Source of the DNA: Clostridiales bacterium
GTDB taxonomy: Bacteria; Bacillota; Clostridia; TANB77; CAG-508
DNA: 58,611 nucleotides
Reading direction: 5' to 3'
Assembly: GCA_003534295.1 (NCBI GenBank)
Contig: DPDV01000012.1
Location: forward strand, 1-58,611
The notes under the pieces are model-generated. The model had not been told where the DNA came from. It was given only the letters and a program-made list of their open reading frames with translations, and ran no database searches. The position numbers and the translations under genes were made by a program. Within the stretch, counting starts at the first letter, position 1. Each line of letters starts with the position of its first letter. Shown here in pieces: positions 42,204-50,839 of the stretch.

Positions 42204-43394
42204 ATGAGATGTCCCGAATTAGAAGATAGCAAAGCATTTAACTTTTGTTTGCAAGTTGATCAAAAAATCAAAGAATTAGAACAAAAATATAGAGAAAAAC
42301 CACATTCTGAAATAATAAAAGAAATTGAAAGTCATGCAATAAATGAGAATGCAGATAATCGCATATTATGGGAGTTTCTTAAAAAGATTTACACTCGAGA
42401 TTTGGTTTTAGGCGAAAATTCTGAACAAAGAAAAAAATATATGAAATTTCTTGATATTTCTAGACAACAAGAGATTGATTCAGAAAGACAAGATGAATTT
42501 GTAGAGGATATGGAACTAATTGAAACGCCAGAAAACAAATTTAAACAATATTCTAGTTGGGTTGAAGGAATAAGGCAGAAATGTAATGATAAAAATTTTA
42601 TGGTAACAGAAACATTACAGGTTGGTGATTATGATGTATATAGTCATTATGAACTTGATAATGATTTACATGTATATATAAGTAATCCTGAAGAAGGTGA
42701 AAGTAAGGTATGGGTATTTGATGGACCAAGTTTGCAAAGATATAAAGAAGCTGGAAAATTTCAAAGAAGTATGCTTCTTGATGAGTATACTGAAGGTAAT
42801 TTCTATAACATGCAATTAGAGTTTACAGTTGGAGATGTTAAAAGCAGTGATGATGTTCCTGGATTTATAGATTATCAAGATGATATGCAAGATGCAGTAG
42901 CTTTTTTACCTGATAAAGCTGGACGTTATGGTGGTACTTCTGGACCAGAGATTTATATTGATATTAATTCAGACTTATCTGAAGATATTGGAGAAAAATT
43001 AGAGAAAGCAATTAATAGCACTAATGATCCAGAACTGCAGTCTACATATAGAAAAGCATTAGAATTTTATACTAAGATTCAAGAAGTTGTAAAAACACAA
43101 AACAAACATAAAGAAATTGATAGTAAAAAGACTTCAAAAACAAGAACAGACAGCCAAAAGATAGATGATGATTTGTCACAATGGTTGGGAGGAGAGGCTC
43201 CAGAAGTTGAAGGAACTGCTGAAGGATATTCAATAAACGAATATGGCGAAATTGAAAAGAAAGATCCAGACATAGAAGAATTAGAAAGCTTAAGAGATAA
43301 AAAGCAACAACTACTAGGAAAACAAGAGGAAATTGCAAAAACAGAGAAATTAGTAGAGGCTATGGAAAAACAAGGACCAAATCTTGATGAATAA
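42204..43394 (+). CDS. Hypothetical protein with coiled-coil C-terminus
   Basis: 396 aa, strongly acidic, no signal or membrane helix. The N-terminal helical region (about 1-110) is followed by a mixed alpha/beta middle (about 120-255; VGDYDVYSHYELDNDLHVYI, SKVWVFDGPSLQRYKEAG, GGTSGPEIYIDINSD), a charged linker, and a C-terminal Lys/Glu/Gln coiled coil (about 365-390). No family recognised; it looks like a cytoplasmic protein with one globular domain. It ends 11 bases before the next gene. Probably cargo of the former element. Confidence 0.7.
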   Translation: MRCPELEDSKAFNFCLQVDQKIKELEQKYREKPHSEIIKEIESHAINENADNRILWEFLKKIYTRDLVLGENSEQRKKYMKFLDISRQQEIDSERQDEFVEDMELIETPENKFKQYSSWVEGIRQKCNDKNFMVTETLQVGDYDVYSHYELDNDLHVYISNPEEGESKVWVFDGPSLQRYKEAGKFQRSMLLDEYTEGNFYNMQLEFTVGDVKSSDDVPGFIDYQDDMQDAVAFLPDKAGRYGGTSGPEIYIDINSDLSEDIGEKLEKAINSTNDPELQSTYRKALEFYTKIQEVVKTQNKHKEIDSKKTSKTRTDSQKIDDDLSQWLGGEAPEVEGTAEGYSINEYGEIEKKDPDIEELESLRDKKQQLLGKQEEIAKTEKLVEAMEKQGPNLDE

Positions 43395-43405
43395 AGGAGA
43401 ATAAG

Positions 43406-44011
43406 ATGGGAAAACATTTAGAGGAAAAATCATTAATAGCAGTAAATGAAAATAGCCTATTTTATAAGATAAAATCATTCTTTTTGAAACTATTTAGAGG
43501 AAAGAAAAATGCATTGAATGGATTTTCAATAATTCCAGTAGAAAAAAATGAAATTCAGTCTGATAAACGAAAAGATGATTTTATTGAATCTATTAGAAAT
43601 GTTGAAAATGAACAAACTAAATTATTAAAACTTCAAGAACAATTTGATAATAGAAAAATTGAAAAAAGTCAACTTTCAAAGGAACAAATTGCAGATTTAA
43701 CAGCATTATATAAAAAGCAAATTAATGATTTAGAACAATCAAATGAAAGAAGGATTAATAAAATAAGACAAAACAAAAATGGAGCATCATTCTTAAAAGA
43801 TATTCAAACTACAGAGAATGAAGAAACGAAATTACTTAAACTTCAACAAAAATATGATAAAAGACTTATTGAGACAAATGATTTACCTAAAAGCCAGATT
43901 AAAGCACTAATTAATTTATATAAAAAACAAATTAGCGAAATAACAAAGAGTAATGAAAGAAGGAAACAAAAATTATTACAATATAGAAAAAAATTACAAA
44001 CAGATAATTAG
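43406..44011 (+). CDS. Hypothetical protein with two coiled-coil repeats
   Basis: 201 aa. A short N-terminal basic amphipathic stretch (FYKIKSFFLKLFRGKKNALNG) is followed by two similar units of about 62 residues, each of the form NExTKLLKLQxxxDxRxIEx then LxKxQIxxLxxLYKKQIxxx and SNERRxxK, at about 69-130 and 135-196. Predicted long helices. Last gene of the cargo operon; AAGGAG precedes the ATG. The amphipathic N-terminus and final basic tail suggest a scaffold or membrane-associated protein, but no function is known. Confidence 0.7.
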   Translation: MGKHLEEKSLIAVNENSLFYKIKSFFLKLFRGKKNALNGFSIIPVEKNEIQSDKRKDDFIESIRNVENEQTKLLKLQEQFDNRKIEKSQLSKEQIADLTALYKKQINDLEQSNERRINKIRQNKNGASFLKDIQTTENEETKLLKLQQKYDKRLIETNDLPKSQIKALINLYKKQISEITKSNERRKQKLLQYRKKLQTDN

Positions 44012-44025
44012 CATTAGGAATGGGA

Positions 44026-44690
44026 TTATAACTCTAAATCCCATTCTTTTTCTCTTTCCTCTTTTTTTATTTGCAGTTGAGGGTCAAGAGAAATATTGGT
44101 GTCATTCTCAAAAGTTTTAACAAGTTCTTTTGAATCGCCTAAACTGAATTTCTGACAGATCCATTCTATAAATTTATCAATAGCAAAATAGAATTTATCT
44201 ATAACTTTATGAAGATGATTATTTTATTTTTCTAATTTACGATATTTGCCTTTATATTCATATTCTAAATTATAAGATTTTTTCTCAAATTCTTCCTCTA
44301 ATTCTTTTTTTCTGTTATTAAAGTCAAAATCAAGATTATTGCTTTTTATTTTGTATTTATGTTCCAAATTTTTAACAGTATTGTGTAATTCTTCATTATC
44401 AGCAAGTAGTTTTTCTCTTTCTTTTTGATATTTTACAGCCTCATCAACAACTTTGGATTGTTTTGAAAGTTCCTTATGAAGTGATAAATTATCTTGGTAT
44501 AATTCTTTAATTAGATTATCTTTAGGCTTTATTATCTGTTCTAATATTTTTTCATCTCTTTTTATTGAAAATTTACTAATTTCATTTATATTTGGAACTT
44601 CTGGCATTTCTAGTTTAATTTCTTTTAAAACTTTCTTAGTATTTTCATAATTTGTAATTTTCTTATATTCTTCAACTGTTGTATTGGTCA
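44026..44690 (-). pseudogene. MobV-type relaxase (plasmid recombination protein), C-terminal remnant with nonsense codon
   Basis: The C-terminal coiled-coil half of a Mob/Pre relaxase: SIKRDEKILEQIIKPKDNLI, KELSKQSKVVDEAVKYQKER and LLADNEELHNTVKNLEHKYK lead to a stop at 44224-44226. The same frame continues as NNHLHKVIDKFYFAIDKFIEWICQKF and ends EEREKEWDLEL at 44026, the family's usual ending, so one sense codon (probably GAA) became TAA. The catalytic N-terminal relaxase domain is gone: the frame upstream of about 44690 reads into IS21-like end repeats. Non-functional. Confidence 0.82.
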
Positions 44691-44691
44691 A

Positions 44692-44980
44692 GTGAAATTT
44701 GGTCCAATTTATATTTGAAAAATGGTCCACTTTTTCAAACATAAAAATTAGTTTATTTTCCGAATGAAAAATGGTCCATTATTATAATTGAATTTTGGGC
44801 CACTAAGTTACATAACCTAACGATTAATTATATAGAAATTTCTTAACGTATCAATACTAAACTGTATTGATAAATCAAGCATTGACACTTATAATAAATT
44901 TTTATTTTATCAGTTAAGAGGTTGTTCGAATTATTATGTCATCTAAAAATTTTAATTATAAGTTGGACCATTTTTCACCT
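44692..44980. mobile_element. IS21-like terminal repeats or miniature element
   Basis: TGAAAAATGGTCCA occurs at 44716-44729 and again at 44765-44778, with an exact inverted copy at 44964-44977. A related motif, GGTCAAGTGAAATTTGGTCC, lies at about 44686-44706. Clustered TGGACCA/TGGTCCA repeats near both ends are typical of IS21-family (IstA/IstB) termini. No transposase genes remain, so this is a solo end pair or miniature derivative that cuts the relaxase gene. Confidence 0.55.
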
Positions 44981-45183
44981 ACAATTAACAAAACTCACAC
45001 AACTTTTTCTAAAGTATTGATTTATTAGAAAAATATTATTAAAATAATGTTAATAATAAAATATTTAATTTTTTTAAGTTATCAATCGGAAGAAAATCCG
45101 ATTTACACAAGATTTTCTATAGTCTCGCAACTTAGCTTACATCAATTTTATCTCTTTTCCAGCTAGAAAATTTATAGAAAAAT
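44981..45183. other. Gap without genes
   Basis: AT-rich, stop-dense. A small hairpin ATCGGA/TCCGAT is at about 45086. Nothing else recognisable. Confidence 0.5.
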
Positions 45184-45219
45184 ATTTCATAAAGAATCAA
45201 TCTTGATTCCTTATGAAAT
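45184..45219 (-). terminator. Terminator overlapping the end of the CYTH gene
   Basis: A 17-bp stem with one mismatch, ATTTCATAAAGAATCAA (45184-45200) against 45203-45219, followed on the minus strand by TATTTTTC. The stem covers the last codons of the CYTH gene. Confidence 0.75.
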
Positions 45220-45763
45220 AAAATGGATATCCTCTTTGATCGACATCATCAAGGTTAAGGTTTAATTTTTTTGCTTCATCATCAAGTAGCTTTCTTTCTT
45301 CCTCAATATCCAGCTCTATTTTTTTAACTTCTATTTCAATGAAATATCCTAAATTCTCTACCTTATCCAATGCTATTTCATACTTATCATTTTTGTACAT
45401 GTATATATTTCTATTTTTATGTATCAAAGCAAACGAAATTATATTCAATTCATTAAATATCTTCTTCATTCTATCTATGTCATCAATATTTACTTCATAT
45501 TCATCGCAATATAAATGTATCTCTTCTTTTTCAGGATAAAAATGTTTATAATTTAATATTTTCTTTTCTCCACGTTCTCTTATGCTTAGCCACTTGTAGG
45601 GATATTTTTCCTTTGTAAAATCCTCAAATTTGCTTGTAAAATATTCATCTTTTTGTTCAACTTCCTTTACAAATGTAGCATTTGAATTAAAGAATTTTTT
45701 TAATTCGTTAAATTTCTCTTCGTTTATTTTTATTTTGATTTCTATTTCAACATCGTTACTCAT
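45197..45763 (-). CDS. CYTH-domain protein (CyaB/thiamine-triphosphatase-like)
   Basis: 188-aa triphosphate tunnel metalloenzyme-like protein. The N-terminal ExExK signature is VEIEIKIKI. Later charged beta-strands follow the family order: KWLSIRERGEKKIL, DEYEVNIDD, IHKNRNIYMYKNDKYEIALDKVENLGYFIEIEV. Activity (adenylate cyclase or triphosphatase) cannot be told. Its ATG overlaps the stop of the upstream exonuclease III remnant by four bases, the relic of a two-gene operon. Confidence 0.85.
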   Translation of the reverse strand: MSNDVEIEIKIKINEEKFNELKKFFNSNATFVKEVEQKDEYFTSKFEDFTKEKYPYKWLSIRERGEKKILNYKHFYPEKEEIHLYCDEYEVNIDDIDRMKKIFNELNIISFALIHKNRNIYMYKNDKYEIALDKVENLGYFIEIEVKKIELDIEEERKLLDDEAKKLNLNLDDVDQRGYPFYFIRNQD

Positions 45764-45989
45764 CTTTTTGTCTCCTTTATATTAATTTCCGTTGGAACAT
45801 GATCAGAACCATATATATCTTTGTATATTTTAACGTTTTTTATGTTCTCTTGCATAGACTTACTAACAAAGAAATAATCTATTCTTCTTGCAAACATATT
45901 ATATCATAATCTGAATTCAAGATTTTTTTAAAATCTCCTTTTTCATACGCAGATTTATATCCATTTACATTCCATGTTAATATTTTCAC
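45760..45989 (-). pseudogene. Exonuclease III (XthA/ExoA) with central deletion
   Basis: Starts at GTG 45989 as MKILTWNVNGYKSAYEKGDF... and reaches DIICLQEE, then stops. In the +1 frame the C-terminal part follows at once: ARRIDYFFVSKSMQENIKN ... GSDHVPTEIN, ending at 45760. About 170 residues between, including most catalytic residues, are missing. The junction (TTTGCAAGAAG) could derive from short direct repeats. The final SDHxP His motif remains. Non-functional. Confidence 0.85.
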
Positions 45990-46190
45990 AAGCCTCATCC
46001 TTTCCTTGTAGTCAAAATATCACCTTGGTAATTCTATCATATTAATAGTTTTTTGGGCAATAAAAAAATTAAAATATCCAATAGTTTCCCTTGCTAAGCA
46101 TAAAAAATTATGTTAAATTAGTAATAGTAAATTGAATTTATACCATACAAAGCTCACGAATGTTTTGAGCATTTATATTATCAAATACCT

Positions 46191-46601
46191 ATGGAATTAT
46201 TCTTTAACAAAAATTATAGAGATAAATTAAATTCAGATAGTAAAATTCTCTATGGATTTCTATTAAATAGGTTAACCTTATCAGCTAAAAATAACTGGAT
46301 TGATGAAAATGGTAATGTTTTTCTTATATTTACTAGAAAAGAAGTACAAGAAAGATTAGATTTATCTGACAAAACTGTTACAAAGGCTTTTAAACAACTA
46401 AAAGATTGCAAACTAATACACGAAAAAAGACAAGGAGCTAACAAACCAAATCTAATATATGTTGGAAAAATAGACCATGATGAAGACTTAATAAAACTGA
46501 TTCGTAAAAATTACGAGTCCAGAATCGTAAAAAGTACGACTCAGGACACGGAAAATTTACGACCAAACTATAACAATAATAATTATAACAATAAAGTATA
46601 G
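46191..46601 (+). pseudogene. Replication initiator RepA N-terminal domain fragment
   Basis: 136-aa frame matching the RepA_N winged-helix domain of plasmids and ICEs: MELFFNKNYRDKLNSDSKIL, YGFLLNRLTL, NWIDENGNVFLIFTRKEVQE, LDLSDKTVTKAFKQLKDCKL, ANKPNLIYVGKI, followed by the usual Asn-rich linker ending NNNNYNNKV. In-frame sequence just upstream (HLYYQIPMELF) is also RepA-like, so the real N-terminus has been lost. The C-terminal domain is absent. Probably a relic of the same element as the integrase and relaxase. Confidence 0.75.
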
Positions 46602-46844
46602 AGAAGCAGAGGATTTTATAAGAATAACATCTGATTAAAAATACGATTAATTTTCCTATCAGATTTCTAACAAAACTTGAAAAAGTTGTGTCTGATTTAT
46701 ATAAATTTTTTATTGTTTATGTTACAATAAACACAAACGAAATAAAAAGAAAAAAATGTAAAGGTGGATTTATAATATGGTAAAAAAGAGTGTAAAAATA
46801 TAAAAAACATAGGAAATTTTGAAAATCGAAGGTGAGGTAATAAC
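46602..46844. other. Gap between RepA relic and NUDIX gene
   Basis: AT-rich. A plus-strand AAGGTGG followed by ATG opens an eight-codon frame (MVKKSVKI), possibly the stub of a deleted gene. No other gene or clear promoter seen. Confidence 0.5.
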
Positions 46845-47411
46845 ATGAGAAATGATATTTTGAATTTAAAAGAACAAATAGAACAATATATACCTTATAA
46901 TGAGCAAGAGGCTAATGATAAACATGTAATGTTGCAATATATAAATAAATTTGATGATGTTTTAACACGAAAAAATGAATTTGGTCACTTCACTGCTTCT
47001 TCTTGGGCTGTAAACAAAAATAGAACAAAAGTGTTAATGATATATCACAATATATACAAGTCATGGGCATGGACTGGTGGACATGCTGATGGAGAATCTG
47101 ATTTGTTAAAAACAGCTGTACGCGAATTAAAAGAAGAAACTGGTGTTGAGAATGTAAAAATTCTAAAGAATGATATATTTTCTTTAGAAATTATATGTGT
47201 TAATGGACATGTAAAAAGAGGCAATTATGTGCCTTCTCATGTGCATTTAAATTTAACATATCTTTTAGAAGTTGATGAAAATGAATTACTAAAAATTAAA
47301 GCTGATGAAAATAGTGGAGTTAAATGGATTGATATAAATGATATAGAAACTGTTGTAAATGAAAAATGGGTTTTAGAAAATGTTTACAAAAAAATTATAG
47401 ACAAACTTTAA
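46845..47411 (+). CDS. NUDIX hydrolase
   Basis: 188 aa. NUDIX signature GGHADGESDLLKTAVREL followed by KEETGV, with the family variant GGHADG. The N-terminal part (about 1-45) is helical, as in several house-cleaning NUDIX proteins. Substrate unknown. AGGTGAGG precedes the ATG. Sits just outside the decayed island and looks intact. Confidence 0.9.
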   Translation: MRNDILNLKEQIEQYIPYNEQEANDKHVMLQYINKFDDVLTRKNEFGHFTASSWAVNKNRTKVLMIYHNIYKSWAWTGGHADGESDLLKTAVRELKEETGVENVKILKNDIFSLEIICVNGHVKRGNYVPSHVHLNLTYLLEVDENELLKIKADENSGVKWIDINDIETVVNEKWVLENVYKKIIDKL

Positions 47412-47439
47412 AAATAAAATAAAACCTGTCTACTTTAGA

Positions 47440-47469
47440 TTGACATTGTTTGCTTTATTATGCTATTAT
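47440..47469 (+). promoter_or_regulatory. SigA-type promoter of the 47-aa protein gene
   Basis: TTGACA (47440-47445), 18-base spacer, TATTAT (47464-47469), about 33 bases before the start codon. Confidence 0.7.
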
Positions 47470-47501
47470 AAGCTTAAATATTGTTAATGGTGGTGGTTAC
47501 A

Positions 47502-47645
47502 ATGAATGATGAAAAAAATATAGAAATTGTGAATGGCAATGGTGATTTAAACATCTCCCCTGTTACTGATTATATTGAAATCGAGAAACCAAGGCCTAAA
47601 ATAACTGAAGAAATAGTTATCCCAGAGGAAAAGAAAAAAATTTAA
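47502..47645 (+). CDS. 47-aa acidic small protein
   Basis: Encodes MNDEKNIEIVNGNGDLNISP... ending EEIVIPEEKKKI; no signal or membrane helix, likely unstructured. It has its own promoter, a weak GGTGGTGG before the ATG, and a shared terminator with the convergent SSB gene. No family recognised. Confidence 0.6.
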   Translation: MNDEKNIEIVNGNGDLNISPVTDYIEIEKPRPKITEEIVIPEEKKKI

Positions 47646-47670
47646 AAAGCACCGTTGTGGTGCTTTTTTT
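47644..47670. terminator. Bidirectional terminator between the small protein and SSB genes
   Basis: Ten-bp stem AAAAAGCACC / GGTGCTTTTT around GTTGT, with T-runs readable from both sides. Confidence 0.85.
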
Positions 47671-48363
47671 CTATATTGCTTCTTGGTTTGTTTCTTCTAC
47701 TTCTCCATCATTGTTTTCTTTATTATGTATTTCTAGATTTGATACTGAAACTTCATATGCTATTCTCTTTTCTACAGTTCCGTCTTCATATTTTTTCTCA
47801 TATTCTCTTGATTGTACTCTACCAGTTACTCTTAATTCTGTACCAACTTCTAGATTTTCACAAAATCTTGCTGTTCTTCCCCATGCTATACATGGTATAT
47901 AATCTGATTTGTTATATGCTCTATTTACTGCTAATAATATATCCGAAATTTCTCTGCCAAAAGGCGTTTTTCTATATATTGGTTTTTTGCATAAATATCC
48001 ATCTAATACAACTTCGTTAGATATAATATCTTTTCCAACTGTTATCTCTTCTTCTTGATTTGGTAAAAATTGAACATCTTTTGCAAAAACTGTAAGTATT
48101 AATCTACTCTTTTCATTTTGATAACTATTATATGATCTAAATTGTCCATCAATAGAGATTTTATCATTAATCTTTAGTTCAGCATTTGTCAATAGTCTTT
48201 CTGATATTGTTATTGGTATAATGTCTTCGCTACCACTTAAACGTGGTACACTTAAATTAAATATGTAAAATTTTTCTCCATATATTTCATGACTAAATAC
48301 TTTATCACTTGTTACTTTTCCCACTAATGTTAAGCGGTTATTTTCTTCATAATTTGTACTCAA
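47671..48363 (-). CDS. Single-stranded DNA-binding protein with two OB-folds
   Basis: 230 aa made of two SSB-type OB domains: NNRLTLVGKVTSDKVFSHE...FYIFNLSVPR (about 8-105) and SNEVVLDGYLCKKPIYRKTP...DYIPCIAWGRTARFCENLEVG (about 114-215). An acidic C-terminal tail (NNDGEVEETNQEAI) follows. The second domain is closest to canonical SSB. Tandem OB-fold SSBs of this size occur in Clostridia; this may be a secondary SSB. Monocistronic. Confidence 0.85.
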   Translation of the reverse strand: MSTNYEENNRLTLVGKVTSDKVFSHEIYGEKFYIFNLSVPRLSGSEDIIPITISERLLTNAELKINDKISIDGQFRSYNSYQNEKSRLILTVFAKDVQFLPNQEEEITVGKDIISNEVVLDGYLCKKPIYRKTPFGREISDILLAVNRAYNKSDYIPCIAWGRTARFCENLEVGTELRVTGRVQSREYEKKYEDGTVEKRIAYEVSVSNLEIHNKENNDGEVEETNQEAI

Positions 48364-48465
48364 TTTGGTTTCCTCCCCTTATTTGTTATGATATTAAAAA
48401 ATATCTCTCACATTTATTATTATACTACGTTTTTTTGAATTTGTCTACATAAAATTACATTTTTT

Positions 48466-48933
48466 TCAATATTTTCCATATAGAATTTTAATACACATTA
48501 TATACATGTTATCATATATGTCTAACAATTCATTTCTTTCTATATTAATTTCCTGCGGTTCAAATTTATTGTTATACATATCTACAATATTTCGTTGTAT
48601 GCATACAAGCATTTCTTCTTCTGTAATGCTTGAAGCTGTTACTGTCGCTTTTGAATTAAACCCATATGTTATTACTTTTAAATTCAGGTTTTCCACTAAT
48701 TTAACATTAATATCTGAATTAAGTATTAAATATTCTGCATTTAATAATATACTTTCTAAATTTTTATTAATTAATTCTTTATTTAGAACTATAATTTTAA
48801 ATTTGACATTTTTAATGTTATCTATATTTTTTTCATTGATAAATATAACATTACTGTTGTTTATATTATGTTTCAGCATCTCTTTTATATATTTCTCATT
48901 TTTCTCTTCACTTATAATTCCAATAAAGAACAT
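48466..48933 (-). CDS. Hypothetical protein with Mur-ligase-like segment
   Basis: 155 aa, alpha/beta, no signal or membrane helix. The segment LKVITYGFNSKATVTASSI resembles a strand-turn seen in Mur ligase C-terminal domains, but no ATP-binding motif is present. Upstream of this gene on the same strand (54 bases away) is the PdaB-like gene. Function unknown; a cell-wall or sporulation link is only suggested by that neighbour. Confidence 0.65.
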   Translation of the reverse strand: MFFIGIISEEKNEKYIKEMLKHNINNSNVIFINEKNIDNIKNVKFKIIVLNKELINKNLESILLNAEYLILNSDINVKLVENLNLKVITYGFNSKATVTASSITEEEMLVCIQRNIVDMYNNKFEPQEINIERNELLDIYDNMYIMCIKILYGKY

Positions 48934-48987
48934 TTAAAAATCTCCTTAATGCTTATATATACTCTATTATTTCACATTAATTTACAT

Positions 48988-49761
48988 TTATACATTAACT
49001 AGTTTTTGTGCTCCATTATTATCAATAATATAATTTTCTTTATATATTAGGTCAGAAACTTTAACTATTTTTAGTCCTTTATTAGTTATATTTTTAATTA
49101 ACATCTCTAAACTATCTGCCGTGTGTTTAGTTCCATTGTGCATTAAAATTATACTGCCACTTTTTATTTTATCTTGTAGCCTTTGCCACATATCCTGGCC
49201 TTCAATTCCTGTATAATCTAATGTGTCTATATTCCACTGTATTGCCAAATGATTTCCTTCTTTTGCCGCATTTATTACTGTATTATTGTATTCTCCGTAA
49301 GGTGCTCTATACAGTACGGTTTCAGTTCCTGTAAGATTTTTTACCTTTTCGCTACACTGTTTTATTTCACTAATATTTTCTTCTAAACTTAACTTATTAA
49401 CATGTGGATGCTTGTTAGAATGGTTAGCAATTTCATGCCCAGCTGCATGAATCTTCTTTACCGCTTCTGGATACTTATCTACCCACTCCCCAACCACAAA
49501 AAATGTAATTTTTACATTGTTTTTTTCTAATGTACCTAAAATACTATCTATATCATCCGCATTCCATGCACAGTTCATTGTTAAAGCAACCTTATTTTCA
49601 TCTGTAATTACATTATATATAGGCAATAACTTGCTTGTTGTCGACGTTATTATTGACTTTTCGTTTACATTTATACCACTCGCAAATGCAAATAACATGC
49701 ACACTGTAACTATTGAAATTAAATATGAATATATTTTCTGTTTGTTAAGAACAATAAACAT
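48988..49761 (-). CDS. Polysaccharide deacetylase, PdaB-like (sporulation)
   Basis: Extracytoplasmic NodB-type deacetylase of 257 aa. One N-terminal membrane anchor or signal (about 10-28). NodB motif 1 is modified to LTMNCAWNADD. Motif 2 HSNKHPHVNKLS gives the metal-binding His pair. Motif 3 LYRAPYGEYNN, then WNIDTLDYTG and the final IILMHNG are present. Layout matches PdaB-type proteins needed for spore cortex maintenance. AGGAGG is nine bases before the ATG. Confidence 0.88.
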   Translation of the reverse strand: MFIVLNKQKIYSYLISIVTVCMLFAFASGINVNEKSIITSTTSKLLPIYNVITDENKVALTMNCAWNADDIDSILGTLEKNNVKITFFVVGEWVDKYPEAVKKIHAAGHEIANHSNKHPHVNKLSLEENISEIKQCSEKVKNLTGTETVLYRAPYGEYNNTVINAAKEGNHLAIQWNIDTLDYTGIEGQDMWQRLQDKIKSGSIILMHNGTKHTADSLEMLIKNITNKGLKIVKVSDLIYKENYIIDNNGAQKLVNV

Positions 49762-49826
49762 AAAAAATATCCTCCTAACATAAGTTAATACAAATATATT
49801 CTTCTCATCAAAGTTTATGCATCTTA

Positions 49827-50639
49827 TTATCTTATAATTTTTAAATAATCTGCTTTCTGTACTTTTTCGCTTATATGTTTATCACCTAAAAGCTTTTCTG
49901 CCACATGAATAAAATTACATTCGGTGTCTGTTAAATATATTATATCTTGCCCTTTATTTTCACTATTAATATTATTTTCTTGCAAATATGTAGTTAGATT
50001 TTGTGCTATTTTCTCGCCAGTGTTTATTATTTCAACACCTCTCCCCATTTCTCTTTTTATGATTTTTTGAAATAGTGGATAATGTGTACATCCTAAAATT
50101 AGTGCATCGACATTTTTAATGTTTTTTAAATACTCTTTTACTGTTAATTCAGCAATTTTATTATCAGTCCATCCTTCTTCTGCCATTGGAGCTAGCAATG
50201 GGCAACCCATTGTTTTTATTTTTGCTTTTGGCATTAATAACTCAATTTTATTTTGCCATCCATTGCTTCTTATAGTTCCTTTTGTAGCTATAACACCTAT
50301 TTGTGGTTCCTTATCTCTATATTTATGTTCCAAATATTCCACTGTAGAATTTATTATTCCTATTATTGGTATTGAATATATCTTTTTTACTTCTTCTAAT
50401 GCTTGACTAGTAGCAGTTCCACATGCAATTACTATTAATTTTACATTTTGCCCTATTAAAAACTCTATTCCTTGTTTTGTCAATTCTATTATACTCTCTT
50501 TAGATTTACTACCATATGGAAACCTTTTTGTATCTCCTAAATAAACTATATTTTCATTTGGCAATTGCTTTTTTACCTCTTTAAATACTGTTAACCCTCC
50601 AACTCCTGAATCAAACATTCCAATTGGTCTATTATCCAT
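49827..50639 (-). CDS. murI: Glutamate racemase
   Basis: Converts L- to D-glutamate for peptidoglycan. Motifs: PIGMFDSGVGGLTVF, GDTKRFPYGSKS, catalytic Cys in VIACGTATSQAL, second catalytic Cys in LILGCTHYPL, and NTGEKIAQNL near the end. The frame opens at 50672; AAAGGA sits 12 bases before ATG 50639, which gives MDNRPIGMFDSGVGG, the standard start, so I use it (270 aa). Confidence 0.95.
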   Translation of the reverse strand: MDNRPIGMFDSGVGGLTVFKEVKKQLPNENIVYLGDTKRFPYGSKSKESIIELTKQGIEFLIGQNVKLIVIACGTATSQALEEVKKIYSIPIIGIINSTVEYLEHKYRDKEPQIGVIATKGTIRSNGWQNKIELLMPKAKIKTMGCPLLAPMAEEGWTDNKIAELTVKEYLKNIKNVDALILGCTHYPLFQKIIKREMGRGVEIINTGEKIAQNLTTYLQENNINSENKGQDIIYLTDTECNFIHVAEKLLGDKHISEKVQKADYLKIIR

Positions 50640-50779
50640 TTTTCCATTCATTCCTTTCATATATACTGTCATATATATATACTCATTTTTTCTGCTTATT
50701 ATATATTAACATTAAACTTTTTTCAATGCATTTGTCGCTTTGGAGACATCCATCCTTGTGAATTTTGTCGGAAAAAGGA

Positions 50780-50807
50780 ACGTCCTTAAGGTTGTAATCA
50801 TATAATA
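50780..50807 (+). promoter_or_regulatory. Possible SigK-type promoter of the Cys-rich protein gene
   Basis: AC (50780-50781), 17 bases, CATATAATA (50799-50807) matches the late mother-cell SigK consensus (AC-N17-CATAnnnTA). No good SigA -35 box is positioned for the overlapping TATAAT. Matches of this size can arise by chance in AT-rich DNA. Confidence 0.4.
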
Positions 50808-50839
50808 TATTATAATTTAAAGAAAGGAAGTATAAATTT

